DNA of 39,211 nt from assembly GCF_000518865.1 (NCBI RefSeq), contig NZ_JAEK01000047.1:1-39211 (forward strand), given 5' to 3'. The notes beneath the pieces are model-generated. The model was not told where the DNA came from and did no database searches. It saw only the letters and a program-made list of their open reading frames with translations. The translations under genes were made by a program, and so were the position numbers. Below, one piece after another: positions 24,723 to 34,064 of this stretch. This stretch comes from Bacillus sp. J37 (GTDB taxonomy: Bacteria > Bacillota > Bacilli > Bacillales > Bacillaceae). Within the stretch, counting starts at the first letter, position 1, and each line of letters starts with the position of its first letter.

Positions 24723-24773
24723 TTCACAAACGTTATAATAAGAACAACTATATTAGGTGAATACGTTTGTGAA
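24723..24773. promoter_or_regulatory. Inverted repeats flanking the ygaC promoter
   Basis: TTCACAAACGT (24723-24733) and ACGTTTGTGAA (24763-24773) are perfect 11-bp inverted repeats 29 bp apart. The left arm directly abuts TATAAT (24734-24739), a likely -10 box, so both arms frame the transcription start. They may be a pair of operator half-sites or the feet of a long leader hairpin. Confidence 0.5.
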
Positions 24774-24814
24774 AGAGGTTTCACGAAGCAACCGACTGAA
24801 AGAAGGGGAGAAAA

Positions 24815-25345
24815 GTGGGCTTTCCCAGGGAAGGAGACAAAATACAAATTCATAGTTATAAGCATAATGGCTACATCCATAGAGTCTGGGAAGAATCAAC
24901 TGTTTTAAAAGGGTCTCAGCATTGTATTATTGGTGGGAATGATCGAACAATTGTAACTGAATCGGACGGAAGAACATGGGTGACAAGAGAGCCGGCAATA
25001 TGCTATTTTCATGCCAGACACTGGTTTAATATAATTGGTATGCTAAGAGAAGATGGAGTTTATTACTACTGCAATATCAGTTCACCATTTGTTTGGGATG
25101 ACGAAGCTTTAAAATATATTGACTATGACCTTGATGTAAAAGTATACCCTGATATGACGTTTACCATATTAGATGAAGATGAATATGAACTTCATAGCAA
25201 GATGATGAACTATCCTGAAGTAATTGATCTTATTTTAAGAAAAAATTTGGACACGCTACTCCGATGGATTCGACAAAAGAAAGGACCGTTTGCACCTGAA
25301 TTTATCGATGAGTGGTATGAACGCTATTTAACATACGTAAAATAA
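24815..25345 (+). CDS. ygaC: DUF402 nucleoside tri-/diphosphatase YgaC (Ntdp)
   Basis: A 176-residue DUF402 protein: [29 protein letters not shown] strand with [20 protein letters not shown], then [20 protein letters not shown] and [11 protein letters not shown]. The acidic residues of the DYDLD segment bind the metal. The staphylococcal relative Ntdp hydrolyses nucleoside tri- and diphosphates. It starts with GTG after GAAGGGGAG. An inverted repeat pair frames its promoter, so it is probably regulated on its own. Confidence 0.93.
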   Translation: MGFPREGDKIQIHSYKHNGYIHRVWEESTVLKGSQHCIIGGNDRTIVTESDGRTWVTREPAICYFHARHWFNIIGMLREDGVYYYCNISSPFVWDDEALKYIDYDLDVKVYPDMTFTILDEDEYELHSKMMNYPEVIDLILRKNLDTLLRWIRQKKGPFAPEFIDEWYERYLTYVK

Positions 25346-25358
25346 ATATACAGTGGCA

Positions 25359-25413
25359 AGGGTGACTCTCGTGCTTACTCAAGGTTTGAGTAAATGATGA
25401 GTCAGCCTTTTTC
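25359..25413 (+). terminator. ygaC: Terminator of ygaC
   Basis: Two nested stems: TGACTC with GAGTCA outside and TTACTC with GAGTAA inside, followed by GCCTTTTTC. Confidence 0.75.
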
Positions 25414-25433
25414 ACATTATTAAAGGAAGAAAC

Positions 25434-25454
25434 CGACCAAGGCGCTTGCGCTTA
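25434..25454 (+). repeat. Solo right end of a family A repeat
   Basis: GACCAAGGCGCTTGCGCTT is the right-hand end of family A, but no body or left end precedes it. It lies 27 bp before a full copy, so it is a remnant or partial tandem copy. Confidence 0.6.
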
Positions 25455-25480
25455 TCGATAGAACAAAGAATACGAAGATT

Positions 25481-25614
25481 ATACTTAGTTTGGTGTCTAG
25501 CTCCAGCGCCTAGGCCCTCGGGGTCATAAGCCGCTAAGGAATTGAAGACAAAGAACATCTTCTATTCCTTAGCGTCTTATGCCTGTCGGGCCTGACCAGG
25601 GCGCTTACGCATTT
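25481..25614 (+). repeat. Family A dispersed repeat, copy 5 (short form)
   Basis: TTGGTGTCTAGCTCCAGCGCC at the left, GGGCGCTTACGCATTT at the right. The core hairpin is CGCTAAGGAAT-T-GAAGA with TCTTC-T-ATTCCTTAGCG: outer arm different from copies 2 and 3, pairing retained. It lies directly before the ygaD ribosome binding site. Confidence 0.82.
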
Positions 25615-25631
25615 CGAAAAGGGGGATCTAT

Positions 25632-27374
25632 TTGGGGGCTGTAAGACGATATATGGCTTTTGTAAAGCCTTATCGCCTACAAATTGTAGGAACAATTATT
25701 ATTGGTGTCATTAAGTTTTCGATTCCATTGCTAATGCCTTTGTTAATTAGGCATGTGGTGGATAATATTATCGGCGGCACTGGGACAGATGCTGAAAAGA
25801 CAAAAGAATTATTGACCATTATGGGGATCATGTTTGTATTATTTGTCGTGATTCGTCCACCTGTGGAATATTACCGGCAATATTTTGCACAATGGACTGC
25901 GAGTAAAATCTTATACGATATTCGAGATCAATTATTTACTCATTTACAGAAATTAAGCTTGCGTTATTATGCGAATACGCGGGCTGGAGAAATTATATCT
26001 CGTGTGATAAATGATGTTGAGCAAACAAAGAATTTTGTTATTACAGGTTTAATGAATGTTTGGTTAGATATTGTTACGATCATCATTGCTGTAGCAATCA
26101 TGATGACTATGGACGTAAAACTCACACTCGTATCGATAATCCTTTTTCCGTTCTATGGGTTGTCGGTGAAGTATTTTTACGGAAAATTAAGGCATTTAAC
26201 AAGAGTGCGTTCACAGGCTCTTGCTGAAGTACAAGGCCATTTACATGAAAGAGTGCAGGGAATGCCTGTTATTCGAAGTTTTGCGACTGAAGAGTTTGAA
26301 CAAGGACAATTTGCGAAGGAAAATTCTAATTTTCTTGGAAAAGCACTCGACCATACAAGCTGGAATGCAAAAACATTTGCGATTGTTAATACGTTAACAG
26401 ATATTGCTCCATTGATTGTCATTAGCTTTGCTGGTTATCAGGTCATTCATGGAGATTTGACGATCGGGACGATGGTTGCGTTTATTGCCTATATCGAGCA
26501 GCTGTACAATCCGCTTCGAAGACTCATTAATTCATCGACAACCTTAACACAGGCGTTTGCTTCTATGGACCGTGTGTTTGAATTTATCGATGTTCCTTAT
26601 GAAGTTGTTGATAAGCCAAATGCGAAAAAAGCTGATCAAGTAAAAGGTGAAGTTGAATTTAAACACATTTCTTTTCGCTATCATGAAAAAGAGCCACTTA
26701 TTATTGAAAATCTTTCTTTGCGTGTCAATAAGGGAGAAACAGTGGCACTTGTAGGGATGAGCGGTGGAGGAAAATCAACACTGGTAAGTTTATTACCCCG
26801 CTTTTATGATGTAACAGAAGGGCAAATTCTTTTAGATAATAGAGATATTCGCGATTATGAAGCACAGAGTTTACGGGAGCAAATTGGTATGGTTCTTCAG
26901 GATACATTTTTGTTCAGCAATACGGTAAGGGAAAATATTCTAATTGGAAAACCTGATGCAACAGAGGAAGAAGTGGTACAGGCAGCTAAAGTAGCAAATG
27001 CACATGAGTTTATTTTGAAATTACCAAACGGCTATGAAACAAAAGTGGGTGAAAGAGGTGTGAAGCTTTCCGGTGGACAAAAGCAAAGGGTATCGATTGC
27101 GAGGGTGTTTTTAAAAAATCCGCCGATCCTCATCCTTGATGAAGCAACATCAGCACTTGATTTAGAAAGTGAACATCTTATTCAAGAGGCACTTGAAAAG
27201 CTTGCGAAAGAACGCACAACCTTTATTGTGGCTCATCGTCTTTCAACCATTACACACGCAGACAAAATTGTCCTCATTGAAGATGGGAAAATAGTTGAGC
27301 AAGGTACACATCAGGACTTAATGCAAAAAGAAGGCCACTACTATAATTTATTTCAAATTCAACAGCTTGATTAA
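25632..27374 (+). CDS. ygaD: ABC transporter, fused permease/ATPase YgaD
   Basis: A 580-residue half-transporter of the lipid A exporter/multidrug (MsbA-like) type. Six membrane helices occupy about residues 15-310; the ATPase domain has Walker [11 protein letters not shown] (near 373), Q-loop [10 protein letters not shown], signature KLSGGQKQR (near 477), Walker [13 protein letters not shown] and H-loop AHRLST. It works as a homodimer; the substrate is unknown. A TTG start after AGGGGGAT gives an N-terminus ([14 protein letters not shown]) like that of B. subtilis YgaD; the ATG at residue 8 is the alternative. A terminator shared with the convergent ygaE follows. Confidence 0.92.
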   Translation: MGAVRRYMAFVKPYRLQIVGTIIIGVIKFSIPLLMPLLIRHVVDNIIGGTGTDAEKTKELLTIMGIMFVLFVVIRPPVEYYRQYFAQWTASKILYDIRDQLFTHLQKLSLRYYANTRAGEIISRVINDVEQTKNFVITGLMNVWLDIVTIIIAVAIMMTMDVKLTLVSIILFPFYGLSVKYFYGKLRHLTRVRSQALAEVQGHLHERVQGMPVIRSFATEEFEQGQFAKENSNFLGKALDHTSWNAKTFAIVNTLTDIAPLIVISFAGYQVIHGDLTIGTMVAFIAYIEQLYNPLRRLINSSTTLTQAFASMDRVFEFIDVPYEVVDKPNAKKADQVKGEVEFKHISFRYHEKEPLIIENLSLRVNKGETVALVGMSGGGKSTLVSLLPRFYDVTEGQILLDNRDIRDYEAQSLREQIGMVLQDTFLFSNTVRENILIGKPDATEEEVVQAAKVANAHEFILKLPNGYETKVGERGVKLSGGQKQRVSIARVFLKNPPILILDEATSALDLESEHLIQEALEKLAKERTTFIVAHRLSTITHADKIVLIEDGKIVEQGTHQDLMQKEGHYYNLFQIQQLD

Positions 27375-27376
27375 CC

Positions 27377-27420
27377 AAAAAGGCACATGTCTCAAAAATA
27401 GAGATATGTGCCTTTTCTTA
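27377..27420. terminator. Bidirectional terminator between ygaD and ygaE
   Basis: AAAAGGCACATGTCTC (27377-27392) pairs with GAGATATGTGCCTTTT (27401-27416) with one mismatch; A and T runs flank both sides. Confidence 0.9.
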
Positions 27421-28485
27421 TTCCTCAGAAAGCTTAATCTCATTATCATCTTTGTGATAATGATGAAAACTGTAAATTAACGTATCTAAATGTTCTAATT
27501 GCTCACTATAATCGATGATTGAAGAAATGAGCGGCAATAGTGAATAGAAACAATCTGTATCATGTTGTTCATGATACCTCATGAACATAGAAGTAAGTTG
27601 TTCCTTAGTAAACTTGCCTTCCTCAGTTATTTCCGTAGAAGGTTGAGCCTTTGTTTTTCCGATAAATCTAAGCAAAGATTCTTCATGAAAATATAGAAGG
27701 TAATCTAATTCTGTTACAAGAATTTTTTGAAAATCCTCAGGCATTTGATTTAAGTCATTTTCTAAGCGATGCAATTTTTTTAATGTTTCCAACGCTTTGT
27801 TTGTTGTGACAATCATTTGCCGGAAAAGAACGAGCTTTCTTGATTTTGCATAGCTTTCACGCTTAAAGTAATTTCGTTCTTCTTTATAATGTAAATAAAG
27901 CTGATCCAACTTGATCATTTTTTCTTTTAATTTTTCAATATCGTCTTTTAAAACATTATGTTCTGAAGCATGGCGGATGTTAACTCTCATCCATTTGATA
28001 ATATCTTCTGTGTTTTCGGCAATTCGGTTGTAAAGCTTTGTTTCGTATTTCGGTGGAAGAAATACTAAGTTGACAATAAATGCTGCGAATACTCCGAGTA
28101 ATATTGTGGAAAAGCGAATCAAGGCTATTTGAACAAAATCGTCACCAGGGCTTTCTAATATGGCGATAACCGTCACGAGAGCAACAGGAATGGTGCTTTC
28201 GGCCTTCAATTTTATATTGATGGCAATGACAATAATGGCTGTGAGACCAATGATGATCGGATTTGAGCCAAAGATTATTCCAAAGGTGATGGCTAATGCG
28301 GCACCAATGACATTTGCTTGAACCTGTTCAATAATAGAAATATAAGAGCGATAAATAGTTGGTTGAATGGCAAAAATCGCTGAAATACCAGCAAAAGCAA
28401 CAGAAGGCAATTCCAATGCCAGTGCTAAAAATAAAGCTAGTGTAATGGCTATCCCTGTCTTAAGGATGCGTGCACCTAGTTTCAT
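27418..28485 (-). CDS. ygaE: FUSC/ArAE-family membrane protein YgaE
   Basis: A 355-residue protein matching YgaE, of the aromatic acid exporter/fusaric-acid-resistance-like group. The first 150 residues hold about five or six membrane helices (MKLGARILKTGIAITLALFL at the start, IVNLVFLPPKYETKLYNRI at the end). The remainder is a cytoplasmic helical domain with ENTEDIIKWMRVNI and FRQMIVTTNKALETLKKLHR. The transported compound is unknown. ATG start; only weak SD-like sequence on the minus strand (AAGGAATG). Convergent with ygaD. Confidence 0.9.
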   Translation of the reverse strand: MKLGARILKTGIAITLALFLALALELPSVAFAGISAIFAIQPTIYRSYISIIEQVQANVIGAALAITFGIIFGSNPIIIGLTAIIVIAINIKLKAESTIPVALVTVIAILESPGDDFVQIALIRFSTILLGVFAAFIVNLVFLPPKYETKLYNRIAENTEDIIKWMRVNIRHASEHNVLKDDIEKLKEKMIKLDQLYLHYKEERNYFKRESYAKSRKLVLFRQMIVTTNKALETLKKLHRLENDLNQMPEDFQKILVTELDYLLYFHEESLLRFIGKTKAQPSTEITEEGKFTKEQLTSMFMRYHEQHDTDCFYSLLPLISSIIDYSEQLEHLDTLIYSFHHYHKDDNEIKLSEE

Positions 28486-28545
28486 GTATGCTTAAAACAT
28501 TCCTTTCGTTTTTCAAATAACAACACTAAGTAAGTATTTTGTATA

Positions 28546-28765
28546 GTAATTAGTTTCAGTGTCTAGCTCCGAAGCACAGGATGTGCAAGTGTTGTCAATG
28601 CGACAGAACGTCGCGGGTTTTGACTCAGCGCCTATCGCCTATCAAACTTTTAGATCATCTCCCTACGATAAGTCAACGTCGGTTCGCTTCGCTTACCGTG
28701 TTTCCTAAATCATTAGTCGATGCTCCTCCAGTTTGTACGGCGATGACCAAGGCGCTTGCGCTTTT
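28546..28765 (+). repeat. Family A dispersed repeat, copy 6 (aberrant long form)
   Basis: TCAGTGTCTAGCTCCGAAGC on the left, CCAAGGCGCTTGCGCTTTT on the right and a GCGAC-AGAAC-GTCGC module in between. The usual core hairpin is replaced by about 120 bp of unrelated sequence, so this is a rearranged or hybrid copy. It fills most of the gap 28486-28941. Confidence 0.72.
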
Positions 28766-28883
28766 CTTATAAATCAATATCGTACTATACAGCCTTTTAT
28801 TCCCTATTACAAGAAGTATTTACCCTATTTTACAAAAATGTAAATCGTCCATATTTTCTGAAAATACTCTTTAATAGAAAAAG

Positions 28884-28935
28884 GAAGAGGTTGACTCTTG
28901 GGCTGTGCCCTTGGAAGGAGTCTTCCTCTTCTTTT
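28884..28935 (-). terminator. gsaB: Terminator of gsaB
   Basis: GAAGAGG-TT-GACTC (28884-28897) pairs with GAGTC-TT-CCTCTTC (28918-28931), and GGGC/GCCC closes the tip. On the minus strand it is followed by CTTTTTC. Confidence 0.88.
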
Positions 28936-28941
28936 TACATG

Positions 28942-30231
28942 TTATCTAAGTTCACTAAATGCTTGTTCAACAGCTTTTAATGTTACTTGAATATCTTCTT
29001 CAGTATGTGCGGTTGTTAAGAACCAGGCTTCGTATTTTGAAGGAGCAAGGTTAATTCCTTGGTTCAGCATGAGCTTAAAGAATCTCGCAAACATCTCACC
29101 GTCTGTGTTTTCAGCTTGTTCGTAGTTGGAGATTTTTTCGTTTGTGAAATAAATGGTTAATGCACCTTTTAGTCGGTTGATCGTTATCGGAATATTATAT
29201 GTACGAGCATGTTGTAATATTCCTTCTTCAAGGATTTCACCTAATTTATCAAGGTTTTCATAGACATCTTCTTGTTTCAATACTTCCAGACAAGCTATTC
29301 CGGAAAGAATGGAAGCAGGATTACCGGCCATTGTTCCGGCTTGATATGCAGGTCCTAATGGTGCAACTTGTTCCATAATTTCTTTTTTACCGCCGTAAGC
29401 CCCGATCGGAAGACCGCCTCCGATAATTTTCCCTAGTGCTGTTAGGTCAGGATACACACCTAGCAGATCTTGAGCTCCGCCATACATAAAACGGAACGCA
29501 GTGATGACTTCATCATAAATAACTAAAGCTCCAGCTTGGTGGATAAGATCATTTACTTCCTCTAAGAAACCGGGTTTCGGTTCAACGATTCCAAAGTTTC
29601 CTACGACTGGTTCAACAAGAATGGCAGCCACTTCATCTCCCCACTTATCTAAAGCTTCTTTTAATGGTTCGATTTCGTTAAATGGAACAGTAATAACTTC
29701 TTGGGCAATGCTTTTTGGAACACCCGCAGAATCTGGAGTTCCTAATGTTGAAGGGCCGGATCCTGCTGCGACTAAAACAAGATCTGAATGACCGTGGTAG
29801 CAGCCTGCAAATTTAATGATTTTTGTACGGCCTGTATAAGCGCGTGCTACCCGGATCGTTGTCATGACAGCCTCTGTACCAGAGTTCACAAAACGAACTT
29901 TGTCCATTGCAGGCATTGCTTCCTTCAGCATTTTCGCAAATGTAATTTCATGTGGAGTTGGGGTCCCGTAAAGAACACCGGTTTCAGCTGCTCTAGTAAT
30001 CGCCTCTGTAATATGCGGATGAGCATGTCCAGTAATAATCGGTCCGTATGCTGCCAAATAATCAATATATTGATTGCCGTCAACATCCCAGAAATAAGCA
30101 CCTTTTGCTCTTTCCATGACAACAGGTGATCCTCCGCCAACAGCTTTATAAGAACGGGAAGGGGAGTTAACTCCGCCTACAATATGTTGTAAAGCTTCTT
30201 CGTGTAATTGTTGTGATTTTGAAAAATTCAT
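28942..30231 (-). CDS. gsaB: Glutamate-1-semialdehyde 2,1-aminomutase GsaB
   Basis: A 429-residue PLP enzyme of aminotransferase class III. It converts glutamate-1-semialdehyde to 5-aminolevulinate in tetrapyrrole synthesis. [38 protein letters not shown], and Lys268 in [17 protein letters not shown] (the PLP lysine) are all present. In B. subtilis gsaB is the second paralog beside hemL, and its ygaE-side position is the same here, hence gsaB rather than hemL. ATG start with AGGAGGATAC upstream on the minus strand; strong terminator behind. Confidence 0.95.
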   Translation of the reverse strand: MNFSKSQQLHEEALQHIVGGVNSPSRSYKAVGGGSPVVMERAKGAYFWDVDGNQYIDYLAAYGPIITGHAHPHITEAITRAAETGVLYGTPTPHEITFAKMLKEAMPAMDKVRFVNSGTEAVMTTIRVARAYTGRTKIIKFAGCYHGHSDLVLVAAGSGPSTLGTPDSAGVPKSIAQEVITVPFNEIEPLKEALDKWGDEVAAILVEPVVGNFGIVEPKPGFLEEVNDLIHQAGALVIYDEVITAFRFMYGGAQDLLGVYPDLTALGKIIGGGLPIGAYGGKKEIMEQVAPLGPAYQAGTMAGNPASILSGIACLEVLKQEDVYENLDKLGEILEEGILQHARTYNIPITINRLKGALTIYFTNEKISNYEQAENTDGEMFARFFKLMLNQGINLAPSKYEAWFLTTAHTEEDIQVTLKAVEQAFSELR

Positions 30232-30382
30232 CAGTATCCTCCTACTATGTAAAACATGAAAAGACTATGGTTATTCTAACACGAATCAGTGAATCTAAAA
30301 AATTTGAAATTAGGTGCTTACCATTTGTTGAATGAACACATTTTAGATAAACTAAGTTGTGGTCAGATTTGGAGGGAGTAAA

Positions 30383-31399
30383 ATGACAAATATCATCGAA
30401 GTAAACCAATTACGCAAAGAATTTAAGTCATATTCGAGCAGACAAGGCTTAAAGGGTGCGTTTCGCGATTTATTAAATAGACAATACAAAACAATTCCTG
30501 CTGTGAATGATGTAACCTTTACTGTGAAGCAGGGGGAAATGGTTGGGTATATTGGTGAAAATGGAGCGGGGAAATCAACATCCATTAAAATGCTGACAGG
30601 AATTTTAACACCAACGTCAGGTAAAGTTTTAGTCAATGGGATGAATCCTCATAAAGAACGTGAACAGTTTGTACAATCAATTGGAGTCGTATTTGGCCAG
30701 CGTTCACAGCTATGGTGGGATATCGCTGTCCAAGAGTCATTTCGTTTATTGAAAAAAGTATATAAAGTGTCTGATCAAGATTATAACGAGCATATGGAGC
30801 ATGTGATTTCGACGCTTGATATCGGTCCCTTGCTAGATAAGCCTGTCAGAAAGTTGTCTTTAGGGCAAAGAATGAGGTGTGAGCTTGCCGCAGCACTTAT
30901 TCACAATCCGCCTCTATTGTTTTTGGATGAGCCGACAATCGGGCTTGATGTTCTTGTAAAGCTGAAAATCCGTCAATTCCTAAAAGAAATGAATGAAAAA
31001 TACAAAACAACGATTCTGTTAACAACCCATGACCTTTCAGATATTGAAGCACTTTGTGAGCGGGTCATTATGCTTGATGAAGGGAAAGTCATCTATGATG
31101 GTGCTTTAGCAAAGCTGCGCTCACATTGGGGAGAAGGAAAGCAAATTGAATTTCAATTTGAGCAGGAAGTACTTGAAGAACAGCTCAGCTTCTTAACTCA
31201 GGATCTTGATGTTGTGTGGCAAAAGGGAGATAAATTGCTTTCGTGGAATGCTCTCGTTAGTGATAAGGAAAAACAGATGTCTGAGTTAATTGGTCGGATA
31301 GTAGGGACACATCAAATTACAGATGTAAGTGTGAAAGAAATTTCCACTGAAGAGGTTATTCGTAATATCTATGAAAAAGGAGAGGCCCTTTCAAGCTGA
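30383..31399 (+). CDS. ABC transporter ATP-binding protein (ABC-2 export system)
   Basis: A 338-residue ATPase: Walker A GYIGENGAGKST, Q-loop VFGQRSQLWWD, signature KLSLGQRMRCELAA, Walker B LLFLDEPTIGLD, H-loop TTHDLSDIEAL. About 90 extra residues follow the ATPase domain. The QRSQLWWD wording and C-terminal extension are typical of the group paired with DUF990-type permeases. The ATG at 30383 has GGAGGGAG in front; a longer frame from 30359 is open but starts inside that region. First gene of a three-gene operon with two permeases; exported substrate unknown. Confidence 0.92.
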   Translation: MTNIIEVNQLRKEFKSYSSRQGLKGAFRDLLNRQYKTIPAVNDVTFTVKQGEMVGYIGENGAGKSTSIKMLTGILTPTSGKVLVNGMNPHKEREQFVQSIGVVFGQRSQLWWDIAVQESFRLLKKVYKVSDQDYNEHMEHVISTLDIGPLLDKPVRKLSLGQRMRCELAAALIHNPPLLFLDEPTIGLDVLVKLKIRQFLKEMNEKYKTTILLTTHDLSDIEALCERVIMLDEGKVIYDGALAKLRSHWGEGKQIEFQFEQEVLEEQLSFLTQDLDVVWQKGDKLLSWNALVSDKEKQMSELIGRIVGTHQITDVSVKEISTEEVIRNIYEKGEALSS

Positions 31400-31408
31400 G
31401 GTGAAAAC

Positions 31409-32200
31409 ATGGATAAATATATTGAAATGATAAGAATCCGCTTTTTAATGATGCTCGCGTATCGAACCAATTATTATAGCGGAATTTTGATTTATAGCAT
31501 AAATATAGGTGCCTATTATTTTTTATGGACCGCAATATATGGCGGGAAAGAATCAATTGAAGGATTATCAGCCGTTCAAATGACAACATATATAGCTGTC
31601 TCATGGATGGCGAGGGCGTTTTATTTTAACAATATTGATCGTGAAATTGCCCTTGAAATTAAAGAAGGAAAAGTTGCAGTGGAACTTATAAGACCTTATA
31701 ACTACCTTGGCATGAAAACGATGCAGGCATTTGGTGAAGGGATTTTCCGGTTGGTATTCTTCTCGGTGCCGGGGATGGTCATTGTTGCCCTCGTTTTTCC
31801 GATGGAGTTTTCGACAAATGGATTAACTTGGCTTTTATTTGCAAGCTCACTTGTGTTTAGTTTTATTGTGAATACGCAGATCAACTTAATTACGGGGATG
31901 TTAACATTTTTCTTGTTTAATAATGACGGATTAATGAGAGCGAAACGGGTGATTATTGATCTGTTCTCAGGTCTGTTATTACCAATCAGTTTTTACCCGA
32001 TGTGGGCCCAGGACATTATGGTGTATTTCCCGTTTCAGGCGATCAGCTATATTCCGAGCATGATTTTTACTGAAGGAATAAAAGGAAATGAAGTTCTTCA
32101 AGCTATTTTGTTGCAAGGATTTTGGGCATTCGTCTTATTCCTCCCAATTCAGGTTCTTTGGGCTATCGCAAAAAAACGAATGATCATTCAGGGAGGATGA
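31409..32200 (+). CDS. ABC-2 family permease subunit 1 (DUF990 type)
   Basis: A 263-residue membrane protein with about six helices. It starts MDKYIEMIRIRFLMMLAYRT, and has VELIRPYNYLGMKTMQAFGEG in the cytoplasmic loop and SFIVNTQINLITGMLTFFLF later. The loop word LIRPYNY matches LTRPIHS in the next gene; both are the LxRP motif of this permease group that contacts the ATPase. GAGGTGA precedes the ATG, nine bases after the ATPase stop codon. Confidence 0.88.
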   Translation: MDKYIEMIRIRFLMMLAYRTNYYSGILIYSINIGAYYFLWTAIYGGKESIEGLSAVQMTTYIAVSWMARAFYFNNIDREIALEIKEGKVAVELIRPYNYLGMKTMQAFGEGIFRLVFFSVPGMVIVALVFPMEFSTNGLTWLLFASSLVFSFIVNTQINLITGMLTFFLFNNDGLMRAKRVIIDLFSGLLLPISFYPMWAQDIMVYFPFQAISYIPSMIFTEGIKGNEVLQAILLQGFWAFVLFLPIQVLWAIAKKRMIIQGG

Positions 32201-32204
32201 TGAG

Positions 32205-32990
32205 ATGTTTTATTTTTCAATGTTCACCCAATATGTAGGACAATATATGAAAACAAGAATGCAATACAGGGCTGATATGGTTGTGGAATTGCTGTCAGAT
32301 ATGTTGTTTCAAGTAACGAATTTGGTTTTTATTCTTGTAGTATTTGGTCATACGCAGTTTTTAAGCGGCTGGACTCGTGATGAAATCATCTTTATTTACG
32401 GGTTTTTCTTAGTTCCGTTTGCTGTGTTTGGTGCATTTTTTAATATTTGGGATTTTAATGAGCGGTATATCGTCAAAGGGGAAATGGACCGTATTTTAAC
32501 AAGACCGATTCACAGTCTGTTTCAAGTGATTTTGGAACGGATGGAGCTTGAGTCTTTGTTTGGAGCAATTACCGGTATTATTATTATGGGGTATGCGTCG
32601 ATTCAACTTGGTTTAAGTTTTCATTGGTATGATATCATCTTTTTTATTATCTTTGTGATAAGCGGGGCCCTTGTATATGCGGGGATTTTCGTTTCCTTAG
32701 CAAGTATCGGATTTTGGTCAGATGCCCGTACTTCACTTATGCCGATGATGTACAATATCGGAAACTATGGCCGTTATCCTGTTGATATTTATAATTCTGT
32801 TATTCGCTTTGTATTAACATGGATCCTGCCGTTTGCATTTGTCGGTGTGTATCCGGCAGCTTATTTTCTTGATAAAGAAGAATGGTATGTGTATTCCTTT
32901 TTGACCCCTGTGATGGGAATCGTGTTTTTTGTGGTTTCTGTATTTTTATGGAATCAAGGGGTGAAAAGGTATAGAGGTGCGGGAAATTAA
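32205..32990 (+). CDS. ABC-2 family permease subunit 2 (DUF990 type)
   Basis: A 261-residue membrane protein with about six helices, paralogous to the previous one. MQYRADMVVELLSDMLFQVT lies near the start, GEMDRILTRPIHSLFQVILE carries the LTRP loop motif, and SLASIGFWSDARTSLMPMMYNI is in the second half. It would form the membrane pore as a heterodimer with its neighbour. GGGAGGAT precedes the ATG, and the genes are nearly joined. A strong terminator follows. Confidence 0.88.
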   Translation: MFYFSMFTQYVGQYMKTRMQYRADMVVELLSDMLFQVTNLVFILVVFGHTQFLSGWTRDEIIFIYGFFLVPFAVFGAFFNIWDFNERYIVKGEMDRILTRPIHSLFQVILERMELESLFGAITGIIIMGYASIQLGLSFHWYDIIFFIIFVISGALVYAGIFVSLASIGFWSDARTSLMPMMYNIGNYGRYPVDIYNSVIRFVLTWILPFAFVGVYPAAYFLDKEEWYVYSFLTPVMGIVFFVVSVFLWNQGVKRYRGAGN

Positions 32991-33002
32991 ATTAGGCTAC
33001 AC

Positions 33003-33044
33003 AAAAGGACTTAGCTCTTTCATGCTAAGTCCTTTTTATTATTT
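33003..33044 (+). terminator. Terminator of the ABC-2 operon
   Basis: AAAAGGACTTAGC (33003-33015) pairs with GCTAAGTCCTTTT (33024-33036), followed by T-rich sequence. Confidence 0.92.
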
Positions 33045-33111
33045 TTTCATAACCGGACATAGGCCTGTATATATTGTATAAAGGACAACCTTAAATAGGG
33101 TGGGGGAAAAT

Positions 33112-33510
33112 GTGGGCCTTCTATTTGGTATATGTATTGCAATCTGTATCTTTATGAGTTTTAGATATGTAGTGATTGTTTGCTTTCAAAAGAATTTTTT
33201 ATCAGTCGAAACAATTATTATGATTATGTATCTATATATATCCCTTCTTTTGGGGTTCGGGATCATCTATTTAATTTGTATCCAAAGCAGTATTCCGGTC
33301 TTGCAAGAAGCTGGGAACGTCACAACTGGAGGCTATTTTGATAACCTATTTACCTCTCTATACTTTAGTGCAGTGACATTGTTTTCATTAGGTTATGGTG
33401 ACGTTGTTCCGGTCGGCATAGGTCGGTTTTTGGCAGTTATAGAATCTTTAATTGGCTATGTCCTTCCAGCTGTTTTCTTAGCACGTACCGTTATTGGCAT
33501 CGAAAAGTAG
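33112..33510 (+). CDS. Small potassium-channel-like membrane protein
   Basis: A 132-residue protein with three or four hydrophobic segments and a pore loop. The selectivity filter reads TLFSLGYGDVVP (near residues 95-106 of this start), close to the usual TVGYGD. The last helix contains FLAVIESLIGYVLPAVFLA. No cytoplasmic RCK domain is attached, so it is a minimal ion-channel-family (Ion_trans_2) protein. The GTG at 33112 is preceded by a GGGTGGGGG run at good spacing; the frame extends to another GTG at 33100, which has no site in front. A separate transcript is likely, given the terminator upstream. Confidence 0.8.
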   Translation: MGLLFGICIAICIFMSFRYVVIVCFQKNFLSVETIIMIMYLYISLLLGFGIIYLICIQSSIPVLQEAGNVTTGGYFDNLFTSLYFSAVTLFSLGYGDVVPVGIGRFLAVIESLIGYVLPAVFLARTVIGIEK

Positions 33511-33578
33511 TTCAGAGTTGTAGGATGACAAAAAGTTGGTTACGCTTATGAGAGAATGAAAAAGTTGGAGGGATTTTT

Positions 33579-34049
33579 ATGTCAATTGAAGTTGGTAGAC
33601 ATGTACCTAATATAGAATTAGTAGCAGACAGTGGAGAAAAGGTAAGTTTAACTGATTATAAGGGGAAATATGTTGTATTATATTTTTACCCGAAGGATAT
33701 GACGCCGGGTTGTACAACTGAGGCATGTGACTTCCGGGACCAGCATCAAAGCTTTTCAGACGTTAATGCAGTCATCGTTGGGGTAAGTCCTGATCCACAG
33801 GAAAAACATCAAAAGTTTAAAGAAAAACATGACTTGCCTTTTCAACTATTAGTTGATGATGAACACCAATTAGCAGAAGCTTTTGACGTGTGGAAGCTGA
33901 AGAAAAACTTTGGCAAGGAATATATGGGGATTGAGCGATCTACTTTTATTATTGATCCTGATGGGAAAATCATCAAAGAATGGAGAAAGGTAAAAGTAAA
34001 AGATCATGTTGAGGAAGCTTTGAATTACATAAAAGAAATTCAATCTTAA
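33579..34049 (+). CDS. bcp: Thioredoxin-dependent thiol peroxidase Bcp (YgaF)
   Basis: A 156-residue peroxiredoxin of the BCP/PrxQ class. It reduces hydrogen peroxide and organic peroxides. The active-site segment is YPKDMTPGCTTEACDFRD, with peroxidatic Cys45 and resolving Cys50; the Thr of TPGCT and the later RSTFIID are conserved. ATG with TTGGAGGG upstream. Located near perR as in B. subtilis (ygaF), so oxidative-stress genes cluster here; I see no Per box in front of it. Confidence 0.95.
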   Translation: MSIEVGRHVPNIELVADSGEKVSLTDYKGKYVVLYFYPKDMTPGCTTEACDFRDQHQSFSDVNAVIVGVSPDPQEKHQKFKEKHDLPFQLLVDDEHQLAEAFDVWKLKKNFGKEYMGIERSTFIIDPDGKIIKEWRKVKVKDHVEEALNYIKEIQS

Positions 34050-34064
34050 TAAATAGAAGGTGTC

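Noticed and set aside
30352-30636. Minus-strand frame at the start of the ABC ATPase gene
   Set aside because: It overlaps the Walker A region of a clear ATPase gene in antisense and has no independent support.
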